From Ciona savignyi (lineage: Eukaryota; Chordata; Ascidiacea; Phlebobranchia; Cionidae): 64,000 nt of DNA. Below the pieces are notes generated by a model, which had not been told where the DNA came from, searched no databases, and was given only the letters and a program-made list of their open reading frames with translations. The translations under genes and the position numbers were made by a program. The first letter of the stretch is position 1. Each line of letters opens with the position of its first letter. This document shows positions 13,440 through 24,865 of this stretch, piece after piece. The DNA is taken from NCBI GenBank assembly GCA_000149265.1, contig CH002721.1, positions 637,974-701,973 of the forward strand, written 5' to 3'.

Positions 13440-13972
13440 ACGACTAGCAAGCGAGCATTTTAAGCTCTGCACCCTTCGGAAGAAAGACCCAGCACTAACC
13501 CACTAAACTGTTCGGCACGAAAGCAATTATTTAATATTACCAAAAAGTGTATCATAACATCCTGTATCATTTGAAAATATTCACATTTACAATATTCTCT
13601 ATAATGATTTTTTTGTCGGTAGTAAGTATCGTTTTTAAATTGCATTCTTACTAAGAATCGATCCAGTTGATTCGGTGGTTCGACATATCTAATGCAGAAG
13701 TATCATTACCCGGGTAATCGTCACCTTGGGACCGACTACATTTAGAGCTAATCGGTGAAACCAAATATCCACTAGGTTAGGTTGTGCAATGATTAAGTTG
13801 TTGCGCGACTAATACATATACCGAACTGTACATAAAATCGTCTACGTTAGAAGGCATTTTTATATTTATCAGCGATTTCAATTTTCGGCTTGGCCGTGGA
13901 AGAACTTTCCTTTAAGTATATTGGCTACAATAAATAAAGCAGTGAGAAAATAGGCTGCGGTTAAAATATGGT
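13440..13972. other. Inversion junction between minus- and plus-strand halves of the array
   Basis: Left of here all peptide genes lie on the minus strand. From 13973 on, the same modules appear reverse-complemented, leading to the plus-strand copy 6. The interval holds a truncated 3'-flank block (about 13440-13790) and then about 180 bp with no match elsewhere in the window (about 13800-13970). No gene is evident. Confidence 0.6.
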
Positions 13973-14434
13973 TTAAAAATAATGGTGATTGACACTTCCA
14001 GTTTGGACGCGGTCTATTTGGAACTGTTTGATATCTTCCGCACCACATAGGCTGGTATAGCTAAAGGTTTGTTGTGGGTAAAAGAGGACACAAGCTAAAG
14101 GAAATGCCTTCAAGGAGTTGGAAGGAAAAATCATAAGCTCAATAATAAGTTCCAAAACTTCCTCTCTAGAAATATGAGTAGCTGAAAACTTCCAAATATT
14201 TTCTACTAAAACCAATCAATGTGCTTGATGATTTTCCTTCCAACTCCTCGAAGAGACTTCCCATTCATTGTGTACATTAAACCTCTTCTATCTTTATAAT
14301 AAAATGTCAATCAAATATTAGCTTATCCTGAACGGAAGATATCAAAGCCTTTCCAGCCGACTGACAGGAAAAGCTAAGGTATATATTGACAAGAACATTA
14401 CTTGGCAATACAGTCTCCCACAGTTACTTCAAAG
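13973..14434 (+). promoter_or_regulatory. Inverted spacer plus promoter module of copy 6
   Basis: This is the reverse complement of the S block and promoter module found upstream of the other copies. Visible sites are a TATATATT box at 14380-14387 (48 bases before the ATG), GGAAGATATC at 14334-14343, TTATC at 14323-14327 and TATCT near 14289. Spacing from TATA suggests initiation near 14410. GATA- or ETS-type factor use is an inference from motifs only. Confidence 0.5.
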
Positions 14435-14792
14435 ATGGATCGCAAACTACTCATCGTTCTTGTTCTTGTTTGCTGTTTCGCTGGTCAAGAAGTGTCAGCG
14501 TATTACTACAGGCATTACAGATATTATGGTAAGTGCATTATGTGCGATACCAACCTATGTACAATGGAATCTACATCAAGTATATTGTGGTTTACATCTC
14601 TCGCCATTATATATAATGTTATAGATCCCGACGAAATGTTTTCTTGTTATAAAAATCTTCTTTACAGACGCCAAGAATAAAGGGATGCCAACCGTAGAAG
14701 ATTTGGCTCAACTTGCACCATTGATGGAAGGCGAGGATGATGTTTTGAAACCAAAGCAAGATTTTCTCCACGTTCATTTGGGTCACTGGTGA
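14435..14792 (+). CDS. Secreted Tyr/Arg-rich micro-protein, array copy 6 (inverted)
   Basis: Exon 1 is 14435-14528 and exon 2 is 14668-14792, with a 139-bp intron (GTAAGT...TTTACAG) in phase 1. The product is 72 residues with signal peptide MDRKLLIVLVLVCCFAG. Its core is YYYRHYRYY and its tail HVHLGHW. The acidic run reads MEGEDDV, followed by LKPKQDF. A canonical AATAAA polyadenylation signal follows at 14838-14843. In the minus-strand copies I could read, the same position is AATACA. The start codon context is CAAAGATGG. This is the cleanest copy to use as a reference gene model. Function unknown. Confidence 0.85.
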
Positions 14793-15480
14793 ACCGCACC
14801 ACCAAGCAGCAATAATTGTACCCGCATTGATTTGCGCAATAAAAATTGAATATTGCTGATCAAAGCTTTGTTTTGGTTATTTAATAGGTAATATAGTATA
14901 CGGGCTACGAAAATGCCTCCGATTAGTTAGAGAAAAATATCATTCGCTGCAATAATGAGTTCTGAAACTTTGCTTTAAACGTCCAGTTATTTGTACGAAA
15001 AAAGAAAACTGTGGGGACGTAGTGTTCTTGTCCGTTTTTTTATCCAGTCAACTTTTAAACCCATGATGGGCTCGCCACTAGGACCGTTTTTGTACTGTAA
15101 TCGGTAGCCTATATATATGGGTCGCGTTTACTATTTGGCCCCACGATTTTATTTTTTTATTAAATTTTTTTGTTATTTTTACAGACCTAAGTTTCGATGT
15201 TAGGAACCCGCTTGCATATATATACATATAGTTTAGAGTCAAAATATGGCTTTTTAGACGCGGTCTAATTGGAACTGTTTTGATATTTTTCGCTCCACAC
15301 ATAGGCTGGTATAACTAAAAGTTTGTTGTGACTAAAAGAGGACACAAGCTATACTGGAAATGCCTTTGAGGAGTTGGAAGGAAAAATCATTAGCTCATTA
15401 ATAAGTTCCAAAACTTCCTCTCTAGAAGATGAGTTGCTGAAAACTTCCAAATATTTTCTACTAACGCGCGGTACTTGAGT
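14793..15480. other. 3' flank and spacer of copy 6
   Basis: This is the inverted counterpart of the 3'-flank block seen beside the minus-strand copies (for example 1660-2070), followed by an S-block fragment. It includes the polyadenylation signal of copy 6. No further gene is visible. Confidence 0.6.
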
Positions 15481-16800
15481 AGTTATGGGTCCCAATTGAA
15501 ACATTGGGAAACATATTGTTTTTCTCATTTTTTTTTCTTTCTTTTTTTTCGTCAAAGGTTTGACAGGCATGGCATTTCGCCTCGACATCTACCAGAAGGA
15601 ATATTGGAATCGTAATGAAACTTAGCCATTCCTTAGACAACATGGTCTTAATATGCAGAAACCAAAATGTTGGGTGATAAATCAAGGGGAATTTCCCTGG
15701 TAGGTTAAAAACCAAAACGGTATTTTTTATGAAAAATTTAGCTTTTTGTGGCATAGCGCTTGAACGGCTGCTCCAATTTGAGTGAGATTTTGTGTAGTGT
15801 AATTGCATTAGTCACTAATTTAACACTTAAAAGAAATAAAATAATTATCTAATTACCCTAAAAAACTAGATTTTGATCTGAAATTATAATTGTGATAGGC
15901 ATGTCATGTCGCCTCGACATCTACCAGAAGGAGTAATGGAATTGCAATGAAAATTTGACATTTTTTAGACAACATGGTTAAGATATGCAGAAACCAAAAT
16001 TTTGGGTGATAAATTCAGGGGAATTCCCCTGGGACGTTAAAAACCAAAACGCTATTTTTTTCAAAAAAATTTGCCCTTTTTGGGCATAGCGCTTGGACGG
16101 CTGTTACAATTTAAATCAGATTTTGTGGAATGTAAGTACATTAGTCACTGATTTAACACTTAGAAGAAATAATAAAATTACCAAGGGAAAAACCCAAAAA
16201 ATAGAATATGTTCTCAAATCATGAATGTGACAAGCATGCCTTGTCGTCCCGACATCTACCAAAAGGAGTAATGAAATCGCAATGAAAATTGGACATTTGT
16301 AAGACAACATGGGTTTAGATATGCAGAAACCAAAATTTTGGGTAATGAATTCAGGGGAATTCCCCTGAGACGTTAAAACCCAAAACGGTTATTTTTCTAA
16401 AAAAATAGCTTTTCGGAACATAGCGTTTAACCGGCTGCTCTAATTTTGATCAGATTTGGTGGAATGCTAGATCGTTAGCCACCCTGTGTAACTTAAAAGA
16501 AAGAAAACATTTACTTAGGGTAACTCCCTTAAAAACGAAAAGATGTTCCTGACTCATGATTGTGACAGGCATGCCACATTGCACTGACATCTCCAACAAG
16601 GATTAGTCAAATCGGATTAAAACTTTAAGAATTGATAGTTAACATGACCCACATATGTAAAAACAAACTTATTTACCAAGCCCATGGGGAATTCCCCGAA
16701 GCCATGAAAACTAAATCGAACTGTTTTAGGAATTTAGCTTTATTTCAATACAGCACTTAAAAAAAGCTTTAATTTAAAACATTTGTTCCTGCTGATATTC
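15480..16800 (+). repeat. Satellite of ~334 bp, right block (four units)
   Basis: The core CTCGACATCTACCAGAAGGA-like sequence recurs near 15580, 15915, 16248 and 16582, a period close to 334 bp. The orientation is opposite to the block at 1-660, so the satellite brackets the gene array symmetrically. Divergence increases towards the last unit. Confidence 0.85.
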
Positions 16801-17840
16801 AATAGTATATTCTTCACGACACTGAATGAAGGAGAAACACCATCAGGAGTAATTTTCACCCGCGCTGTACTGGAGATAAAAAAAAACAGTTTAAGATTGA
16901 ACTGTTACAAATATTTGCTAAGAACCCAAAGGCTTGAATTGAAAAAAATGAACGACATTATTTTGTATAATTAATACAAAATAACTTATCAAGAATTTTG
17001 TATCTATTTTAATACCTCGTTGATTGGTTGAATCTCCAGTTATAAAATGTTTGTCCGAACGCCCTGGTAACTCCGAGATGTTTTTTGATGGTCGTTTGAT
17101 GCTGGGTAGGCAGTACACGAGACCAGGATACGAGGTTAAACCAGTCAATCACACAACAACGCTACGTCTGTTTAGTAAAAAGTTCCGATCTGAAATTTAA
17201 ATTTATGTATATCTTTAAGCCACCACCTATACATTTATAACGACCGAAGCAATATATATATTAAACCTTGGAACCTCGAATTTTGGGGATCCAAAAAATC
17301 AGGTTTTAGAATGGTAAACTATTGGTGACTGTTTTAGCCAAACAACCTTTTCATAGGGTGGTGCTGTTTTAAATTAGTCAGTTAATTGCTGTCGCGTGAC
17401 TTATTGCAATATATCCCATTTCCGGAGTTATTATCCAGGTTAAACAATGATATATTAATCGTTACAGCCTTAAATTTTGTCCACCTACTTAAATGCTACT
17501 TGAATGCCCAGGAAGCCGTAGATATTGTCGTCTGACGTAGATTGTTGTGTATCGTTTTATTGAATGGCTGCTTTAATGCAGAATCAAAACGGCTTCCGGT
17601 GGGTAAATTCCTTTTGGTTGGCCTTTGCTTCTATTTAAGCCTATTAAAGTCCCAATTGATTGATACCGTCATTATTGTTGTATGCAGTACCTACCACACT
17701 ATTTGCGGGTTTATCAACCTTGCTCTCTTCAGATAATCCAATCAACCGCCACAAAAGTTACAACTATTCAGCATTTTTAATTAATGGACCATTTGTTTCT
17801 CCTCTTTTTTTGGTGAAGACTGTGGTGCAGTTCAGAATCT
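16800..17840. other. Unassigned AT-rich sequence
   Basis: About 1 kb between the satellite and the helicase relic. I see no conserved coding region, RNA gene or clear repeat. Confidence 0.5.
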
Positions 17841-17847
17841 GAGCAAA

Positions 17848-18428
17848 CTATTTATCCTGCTTTTGCCGCAATATTTGATTTAGATCATAAATTTCAAATT
17901 GTGACCGAAGGTGCAAAATTATTTTTTTTTTTGGTTTCAGAAGTGATGTTCCACAAACAGGCGGGATTTGATGAAAATCATCCACAGCTAAAATCGAAAT
18001 GTTGCCAAAAACTGCATCTGGGTTTGTTGGCGTAAACATTTGGTTGAGACGTTTACTGTACAACATTGTGTCAACCATCGAAACCTCATCAATTACCATT
18101 ACTTTTAGTGAAGACAGGGTACAGCGCCATGTTGTTAGTTTTTCCTCTGAAAGAACATAGAACTTTTTTGGATTTATTATACCCGATGCCGACTGGATAA
18201 TCCTTCGATGTTAAATGCAAATGTACCTGTAAACGTTGTCAACAGAATTGTTATGTCATTCGGTGAATTTGTTAGGTCCGAAAATATATGGGAGGCCTCA
18301 TGTTTGATGCTTTTAATCAACAAAAGTTTCTCCGTTCCAGCCCCACAGGTAACAATCTGGTGAATTAGGGCAGTGCCATTGCACTGTTTTCTATTAAGAA
18401 ACCATTTCCAAATAGAAGTGAACACCAC
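17848..18428 (-). pseudogene. PIF1/Helitron-type helicase remnant
   Basis: Minus-strand fragments carry, in order, a degenerate Walker A (CGAGTEK in place of the usual GGAGTGKS type), a motif-Ia-like stretch (TTFTGTFAFNIEGL), the Walker B motif VIDEVSMVD and a motif-III-like VDDFHQIPPV. These are hallmarks of the PIF1 family helicases found in Helitron transposons. The frame shifts between the two parts near 18190, where the downstream peptide continues IIQSASGIINPKKF in another frame. No Rep/HUH region is recognisable upstream. It is most likely a dead Helitron fragment; a captured cellular PIF1 piece is the alternative. Confidence 0.7.
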
Positions 18429-18429
18429 A

Positions 18430-19960
18430 TGCTGCTTTTATCGAGGGCACCTTAACACAAATAACGCGTGTTTGGGAGGATCTTAATTGATGAATCCGCT
18501 TGGAAGACAGATCCGACACTTTTTTTGCTGACTTTGCGGTATTCTTCATATGAAGGCGCATTCCTGTTAAGACAAATGATCCAAAACTTTAACAATTATA
18601 GAGATTCAATTGAAGTACTATCCTCGCGTTTTGAGCTCTTACCCAATCTCTCTTGGTGCTTCGGGTTGAAAATTGATTTGTTTTCTTTTAACCGGCGATT
18701 TAACCCCATCCTTCACGTATTAGACCGTTGTTTAACTTGCTCCTTTAGAGACTTGCCCGTCTACCGTGAAAGCACGTTGTTGTTACCTGTTTCCATTAAC
18801 GGAAGTTTAGGGATCCAATTTGCAATAACCTTGGTTATTAATTCTGGGCAGCCCGTCTGGCAATTCAGCATCATTTAGAGCCGGAGATATACCATGGTAA
18901 CATATTTTGTAAATTGATTTTATCGCCTGGTTCACCCATCGTCAACCAATAAATCCTCGTCCATCTTGGTTTACCTTTAACCGAAATTAGATATATTTGT
19001 ATCGTAATATATCGGTTATATCCGAAATGGTATAAACCAGGTATCTACATGGTCTCTTACCGCCAAAATCTGAACGACTCCTTTTTCCATCGAGTATAAG
19101 GCCTACTTTAACATACGTCGCTGTACCTGTAACAAAAAAAAACATCATGTTAAATAAACTTTAATTAAGTCATCCACAAAACAGGATTGATCGAATTAAT
19201 GCCAAAACTGCCATCACAAATAAACATAACGATTTTCTGCCGAACTAAACATGCTCATAATATTAAAATAGTAAGTTGCAACACCCATTGGACATTGATT
19301 ATACTACCGTTAGCGTCAATACATACCATCGAACATATATGCTGCCAATCGCCGTAAATCATTGAGCTACACTGCCTTGTATTTGAATCGACAAGTTCCT
19401 TTAATACGCATCTCCTGTAGAAGTTGTCCCTTCAAATGAGATAATTAAAACCAGTTTATAAATCACCTTGAAATGCTGGAAGCATTTTTGTTCAGTTTGC
19501 TTTATAGGTTGGTATCGTTATTTTTAAATCCAATTTCTCAACTATTGCCAACCGAATACCAGTTGCAATACTACGTTTGTCCACTTTGGTCTGTACAAAA
19601 TGTATGCTTTTAATTGATTTTCTGTTATAAGCAGTTTGCCAAATTACGTCTCATGAAGGCCTTTCCTGTCCAGAAACTCGAGCAATTTTGGCGTTACATG
19701 ATGGCTATTCCAGTAGAAGTACTACTGAGCGAAGAGGCGTAAGAACGTCCGACTTCCATGTTCTGCCAGAGCGTAAATGACTGTAATTATTAGTGTTGCC
19801 AGGAATTTGATTTTAAATTTATTTCTATGAATTACGTCATTGCTACGTATTTTGGGGCGAGGTTGAGAAAGGCATTTTTATTACATTTATTTGATTTTAT
19901 TACGATTTAGCTGTCAACAGAGAAGCGTTGGGTATTAAACCGCACGCCAAATTTCAGGTA
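18430..19960. other. Unassigned region, possibly decayed Helitron body
   Basis: The sequence upstream of the helicase relic (minus-strand sense) has broken reading frames only. A plus-strand open frame at 18468-18878 runs antisense to this and looks fortuitous. No feature is supported. Confidence 0.4.
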
Positions 19961-20112
19961 TAAATGTTTTGCAAAACAAAATCAATGATATTTGTAAAAC
20001 AATATCCAATTTGCACACTGTTTTATGGAAATTTGCGAACGGGACGTAGCACACTGATTCGAGTGGATTCGACCGGAACAAGATTGAATATGAAAAATTG
20101 GAAAAGGGATCC

Positions 20113-20935
20113 CATCATCATCATCATAAAACAGTTTGAGTCGGATGACTCGCTGTGGCCCTCTTCACCAATCGCCTCCACTCAATTCTGTTCTGAGCGA
20201 GTCGAATTGCTTCTTTGACACCCAATCCGGTAAGTTGCCTGATGTCGTCCCAGTATCTCGTTTTAGGACGTCCACGACCTCTAGGACCGTAGACCATGCC
20301 GATAAGGAGCACATTGTCGAGGTGGTGGTCCCTGCGCAGAATGTGTTCTATAAACTTCCTTTGCAGTATCTCTTCGTTCGTTTTTTTTTCGGTCCAGCTA
20401 ACGCGAAGAAGACGTCTGAAACACCAGAGCTCGAAGCTGACAATTCTCTTTTTGTCAAACTGCTTAAGAGACCAACATTCAGCTCCGTATGTAGCGATTG
20501 AGAAAACTAGCGATATAAGTAGACGTTTTTTTGGTTGTCAGTCTAATGTTTGTGTCTTTCCAAATTTTGGTTATTGCAACAGTTGCGTTCTTGGCAATAG
20601 CTATTCTTCTCTTTATCTCTACACTGTCATCGTACGTGTCCGTGAAGACTACTCCAAGGTAAGTGAAGTGTTTGACGTTTTCTATCGGCTCGTTGTTGAT
20701 CTTGATGGTTGTTTCGTCGTTTTCATCAGGTGTCCTTCTGATCTTCATAACTTTTGTCTTCTTTGCATTGAGGAAGAGTCCGGATTTTTTACTTTCTATA
20801 ATCTATACGGACTCTGTCTACTAGTTCTTGAAGTTCTTCCATACTTCCGGCAGTAAGTGATACGTCGTCCGCATATCTCAGGTTGGTTATTATATGTCCA
20901 CTTACTTTTACAGTGGGTTCCCAACTTGTCTTAAT
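20113..20935 (-). pseudogene. 5'-truncated non-LTR retrotransposon (LINE), 3' part of reverse transcriptase
   Basis: Minus-strand frames give reverse-transcriptase motifs. LRYADDVSLTAGSMEELQ (catalytic YADD box) is near 20830-20890 and VKHFTYLGVVFTD near 20640-20680. The C-terminal tail GRGRPKTRYWDDI, common in RTE/CFDP2-like elements, is near 20270. The pieces are in different frames, so the copy is dead. The 3' end is an ATG/GAT trinucleotide run at about 20113-20127, the usual tail type of such elements. The 5' end is cut at about 20935, where satellite sequence begins. Confidence 0.8.
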
Positions 20936-21540
20936 TATTGGTCTCATTTGGAGAAATGGGACACATTGTTTTTGTCGGTTTTTTATTATGTTTTTCGTCA
21001 AACGCTTAACAGATATGGCATGTCGCCCCGACATTTAACAAAAGGAGTAATGGAATCGCAATAAAACTTTGACATTTGTGGTCTAGATGTGCAGAAACCA
21101 AATATTTTGGGTAATAAATCTAGGGGAATTCCCCTGGGTCAATAAAATGAAAGCGGTCATTTTTTCTAAAAATTAGCTTTTGGGAACATAGCGCTTAAAC
21201 GGCTGCTACAATTTGAATCGGACTTATAGGCGAATATAAGTGCTTTAGTCACTAATTAAACACTCAAAAGAAATAAAAAAATTACCTTGGATAATTCCTT
21301 TAAATACGAAGATATGTTCCTGAATCATGATTGTGACAGGCATGCCACATCACACTGACATCTCCAACAAAGAGTCGTCAATAGTCAAATCGGATTAAAA
21401 CTTTAAGAATTGTTAGAAAACATGACCCACATATATAAAAACAGAAACGTATATACTAAATAAACCCATGGGGAATAACCCGAAGCAATTAAAAACTAAA
21501 TCGGGCTGTCTAGTAATTTAGCTTCCCTGTAGCATAATTA
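20935..21540 (+). repeat. Satellite of ~334 bp, two units
   Basis: Two unit cores near 21008 and 21342 are 334 bp apart and have the same orientation as the 15.5-16.8 kb block. The LINE fragment abuts its left edge. Confidence 0.75.
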
Positions 21541-21543
21541 TTT

Positions 21544-22404
21544 GGCATACAAAATGTGTTTTACAAATAGTGGTGGTTAAACACGTGGTTGATACTCTCT
21601 AGTTCTAATTTGATTCGTGTTAGTTTTGTCTAGTTGTTTCATCCATGTTGTATTCCTACATTTTATTCGAGTTTTGTATTTTTATTTACCGCTATTTCCC
21701 GGATTAAATATTTTTATCGGCAATAGATTTTGCACATATATATAGCTAAAGCCTTTGGGAGTTTGTAACCAAACATAACACATTCGTGTTCTCACACACT
21801 AACAATGATACCGACACATTTGGAGTATAAATATTTGTAATTTATCTGTGTACGAATTGTAGATACTGTAGACATATCTGAATTAAAGGTATGGAGTATA
21901 GACTATAGAGAATTATATTTCTACTGCTGGCTATGGAATTTAATCTAACAGTCGTGAGTTTTATAGCCTTATAAGGCTATAACTATACTATACTATACAA
22001 GAGGATATTCTTAATTTTCGCTAAGTAAGTAAACTTTTGAAGTTTGATTCGGAAACTAAAACAATCAAAAAGGGTTTTGGTCTTCCTCCGATTCTGTCCG
22101 CGAGTATTGGATAGGATAAACATGTTTTAACTGCGTGAATAGGAAAACAAGGGGGGTTAAACCACGGGCAAGGTCACCTCGTGCCCACCGTCGGGTTAGC
22201 GAAACTATTGCAGTGTGCTGTGTATGCTAAATGAGACGTTTACTCAATTCGGACCCAAGAATAGCAGAGCCAATAATATATGCACTGCGACTGTTTTGCG
22301 TCTGTTCACCACTTGCAGCCGATTTGCCTACTACTATATGTATAAACTAGAGAGTGTCAACCACGTGTTTAACCACCACTATTTGTAAAACACATTTTGT
22401 ATGC
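21544..22404. mobile_element. Non-coding element with ~60-bp terminal inverted repeats
   Basis: The left end (about 21544-21604) and right end (about 22343-22404) are near-perfect reverse complements; both contain GTGGTTAAACACGTGGTT or its complement. The 740-bp interior has no open frame of note. A third copy of the terminal sequence lies at about 23870-23995. I could not define a target-site duplication, so this may be an inverted duplication and not a transposon. Confidence 0.5.
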
Positions 22405-22479
22405 TATATATTCATGCGAGCAGTGTCCCTAACCACAGTTTGTATTTTATACACCGAGTATAGTTTTGTTTCTGCAAGT

Positions 22480-24290
22480 ATAAATATGGCATGTGGTCCC
22501 GACATTAACCAGAGAGAATAATGGAATCGTAATGAAACTTCGTCATTTAAAAAAACAGTGTCTAGATATGCAGAAACCAAAATTTTGGGTGATAAATCCA
22601 GGGGAATGATTATTTTGTTAGCGGCGGTTATACTAAGAAGCTGCTACCATGAAACAACTCTACTCTAGCGTTTTATTCGTTTATCAAATGTTTCGAAAGG
22701 GTCCTTAGCTTCATGCTACTGCAATAAAGGAAATAACGTTTATCTCGCGCGGTAAAATCGTGTTGGTTTGAAAATGCTCAAAGGAAGTTATCAACGGATC
22801 GTGAGGTAAAATAATTCCAAACAATTCGTTAAAAAGAGGACCGCTCTGCTACACTATTCTTTTATAAATTAGTAATCTCATGCTTTCTGTTATCTGCACT
22901 TTTGACTAGTTTTGCAACGAGTTTCTAGTTTTGCAACGAGTTTCTCTGAACAGTAAATCTGTTCCAAATTAAAACTTTTGAAGTTTATACAAAATCAAAA
23001 GTGGATATAGCCCCAAGAATCACTAATTCGAAACCAGTGACGAAGAGTCAAATGGTCAACATGCTTTCTGGTAATCTGGCTTTCGAAAATATATCAGCGT
23101 AATCCGCGTTTTGGAAAAATAGTTATTGGCTCTAAAATAAAAGAAATGTTCATGTTTTAATTAGTTCAATTTTGACCAAAGAATACAGTAGGAGATTCTA
23201 TTTTAGTGGAGTTTGTTGCTAACTTTAGAGTTAATTGGAGATGAGCCTTGTGTTTGTTATTTGTTAGACAACATGGTATGGATATACAGAAACCAAAATT
23301 TTGAGTGATGAATCCAGGGGAAACACCCTGGGACGTTAAAAACCAAAACGCTATTTTTTTTCTAAAAAACTAGACTTGTTTGGGCATATGGCGCTTGAAT
23401 GGCTGATCTAATTTTGCTTAGTTTCGGTGAAATGTTAGACCATTAGACACTCTGTGCCAATTAAAAGAAATAAAACATTTACTTAGGGTAATTCCCTTAA
23501 AAACGAAAACATGTTCCTGAATTATGATTGTGACAGGCATCCTATATTGCACTGACATCTCCAACAAGGAGTCGACAAATCAGATTAAAACTTTAAGAAT
23601 TGTTATATAACATTACCCACACATGTAAAAACAGAATCTTATCTACTAAACCCAAGAGAGGTTCCTGAAACCATGAAAAACTAAATCGGGATGTTTTGGA
23701 AATTTAGCTTAATTTCACTATACAGCGCTTGAAAAGAAACTTTAATTTAAAACATTTGTGGTAAAATGTTCGTAAATTTAAGACGTTTATTCTTTATTTT
23801 ACTACACATGAATAAGAAGTTTGGTTGGATAAATATGGGACCCATGCGTTTATGCCTGCAGAAACAAACTACATACTCGAATTATAAAATACAAATTGTG
23901 GTTAGGAACCCTGTAGCGTGAATATATGAAATACAACATGTGTTTTGCAAATAGTGGTGGTTAAACACGTGGTTTACACTTTCTAGTTATCAAACCAAAC
24001 TTCTTTTCCACGTTTAGTTGAGAAAAGAATAAACGTCTTTAATTTACGAACAATTTAACACAAATGTTTTAACTTATGGGTCTCATTTGAAAAAATTGAC
24101 GCATATTGTTTAGGTCCGTTTTTTTTGTCAAAGGTTTGACTGTCATGGCATGTGGCCCCGACATTTACCAGAAGGAACAATGGAATCGTAATGAAACTTA
24201 GCCATTCGTTAGACGACATGGTCGAGATATGCAGAAACCAAAATGTTGGGTGATAAATCCAGGGGAATTCGCTTGGGGCGTTAAAAATCC
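22480..24290. repeat. Mixed satellite fragments
   Basis: Partial satellite units occur at about 22480-22625, 23260-23780 and 24080-24290. They are interleaved with the direct duplication listed separately. No gene is seen. Confidence 0.6.
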
Positions 24291-24865
24291 TACACGACTA
24301 CTCTAACGATTTATTCGTTTATCATATGTTTGGAAGCAGTCCTTAGCTTTATGCTACTGTAATAAAGGAAATGACGTTTATCTCGCGCGGTAAAATCGTG
24401 TTGGTTTAAAAATGCTCTAAGGAAGTTATCAACGGATCGTGAGGTAAAATAACTCCACAAATTCGTTAAAAAGAGGACCGCTCTGCTACACTCTTCTTTT
24501 ATAAATTAGTAATCACATGCTTTTTGTCATCTCTTCGACAGGTTTAAAAATATTTTGTATATAGCAAATATAGCGAAACTTAAACAGTGAATCTGTTACA
24601 AATTGAAACTTCTGAGGTTTATATAAAATCGAATGTGGATATATATAGCCCCAATAATCACTAATTAGAAACCGGTGACGAAGAGACAAATGGTCAACAT
24701 GCTTCTTGGCAATATGGCTTTCAAAAATACACCAGCGTAAACCGCGTTTTGAATAAATAGTAATTGATTCCAAAATAAAAATAAATGTTCATGTTTTAAT
24801 TAGTTCAATTTCAACCAAAGAATACAGTAGAAAATTCTATTTTAGTGGAGTTTGTCACTAACTTT
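22655..24865. repeat. Direct duplication, two ~580-bp copies
   Basis: About 22655-23240 and 24290-24865 are closely similar over their length, sharing for example CTCGCGCGGTAAAATCGTG and AGGACCGCTCTGCTACACT. They lie about 1.63 kb apart. The minus-strand open frame in the right copy (24513-24773) is not maintained in the left copy, so it is not annotated. Confidence 0.7.

Larger units (their letters stand above)
660..13440. repeat. Tandem array carrying five minus-strand peptide genes
   Basis: Read along the plus strand, each repeat consists of a 3'-flank block, the peptide gene (exon 2 then exon 1, minus strand), a promoter-like module, a spacer block S, a second spacer block R (for example 687-1158, 3020-3502, 5600-6083, 7145-7623, 9490-9975, 10495-10971, 12810-13286) and then the promoter-like module again. 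Start-codon spacing is 2352, 1799 (across an N gap), 2316 and 3348 bp. The 3348-bp interval contains an extra S+R block. A chimeric block at about 5030-5260 carries a piece of 3'-flank sequence resembling 13560-13790. This pattern fits repeated unequal exchange between the duplicated modules. Confidence 0.85.

Noticed and set aside
20136..20856. Overlapping plus-strand frames of 121 and 186 codons
   Set aside because: They are antisense to the reverse-transcriptase fragment, which carries recognisable motifs on the minus strand.
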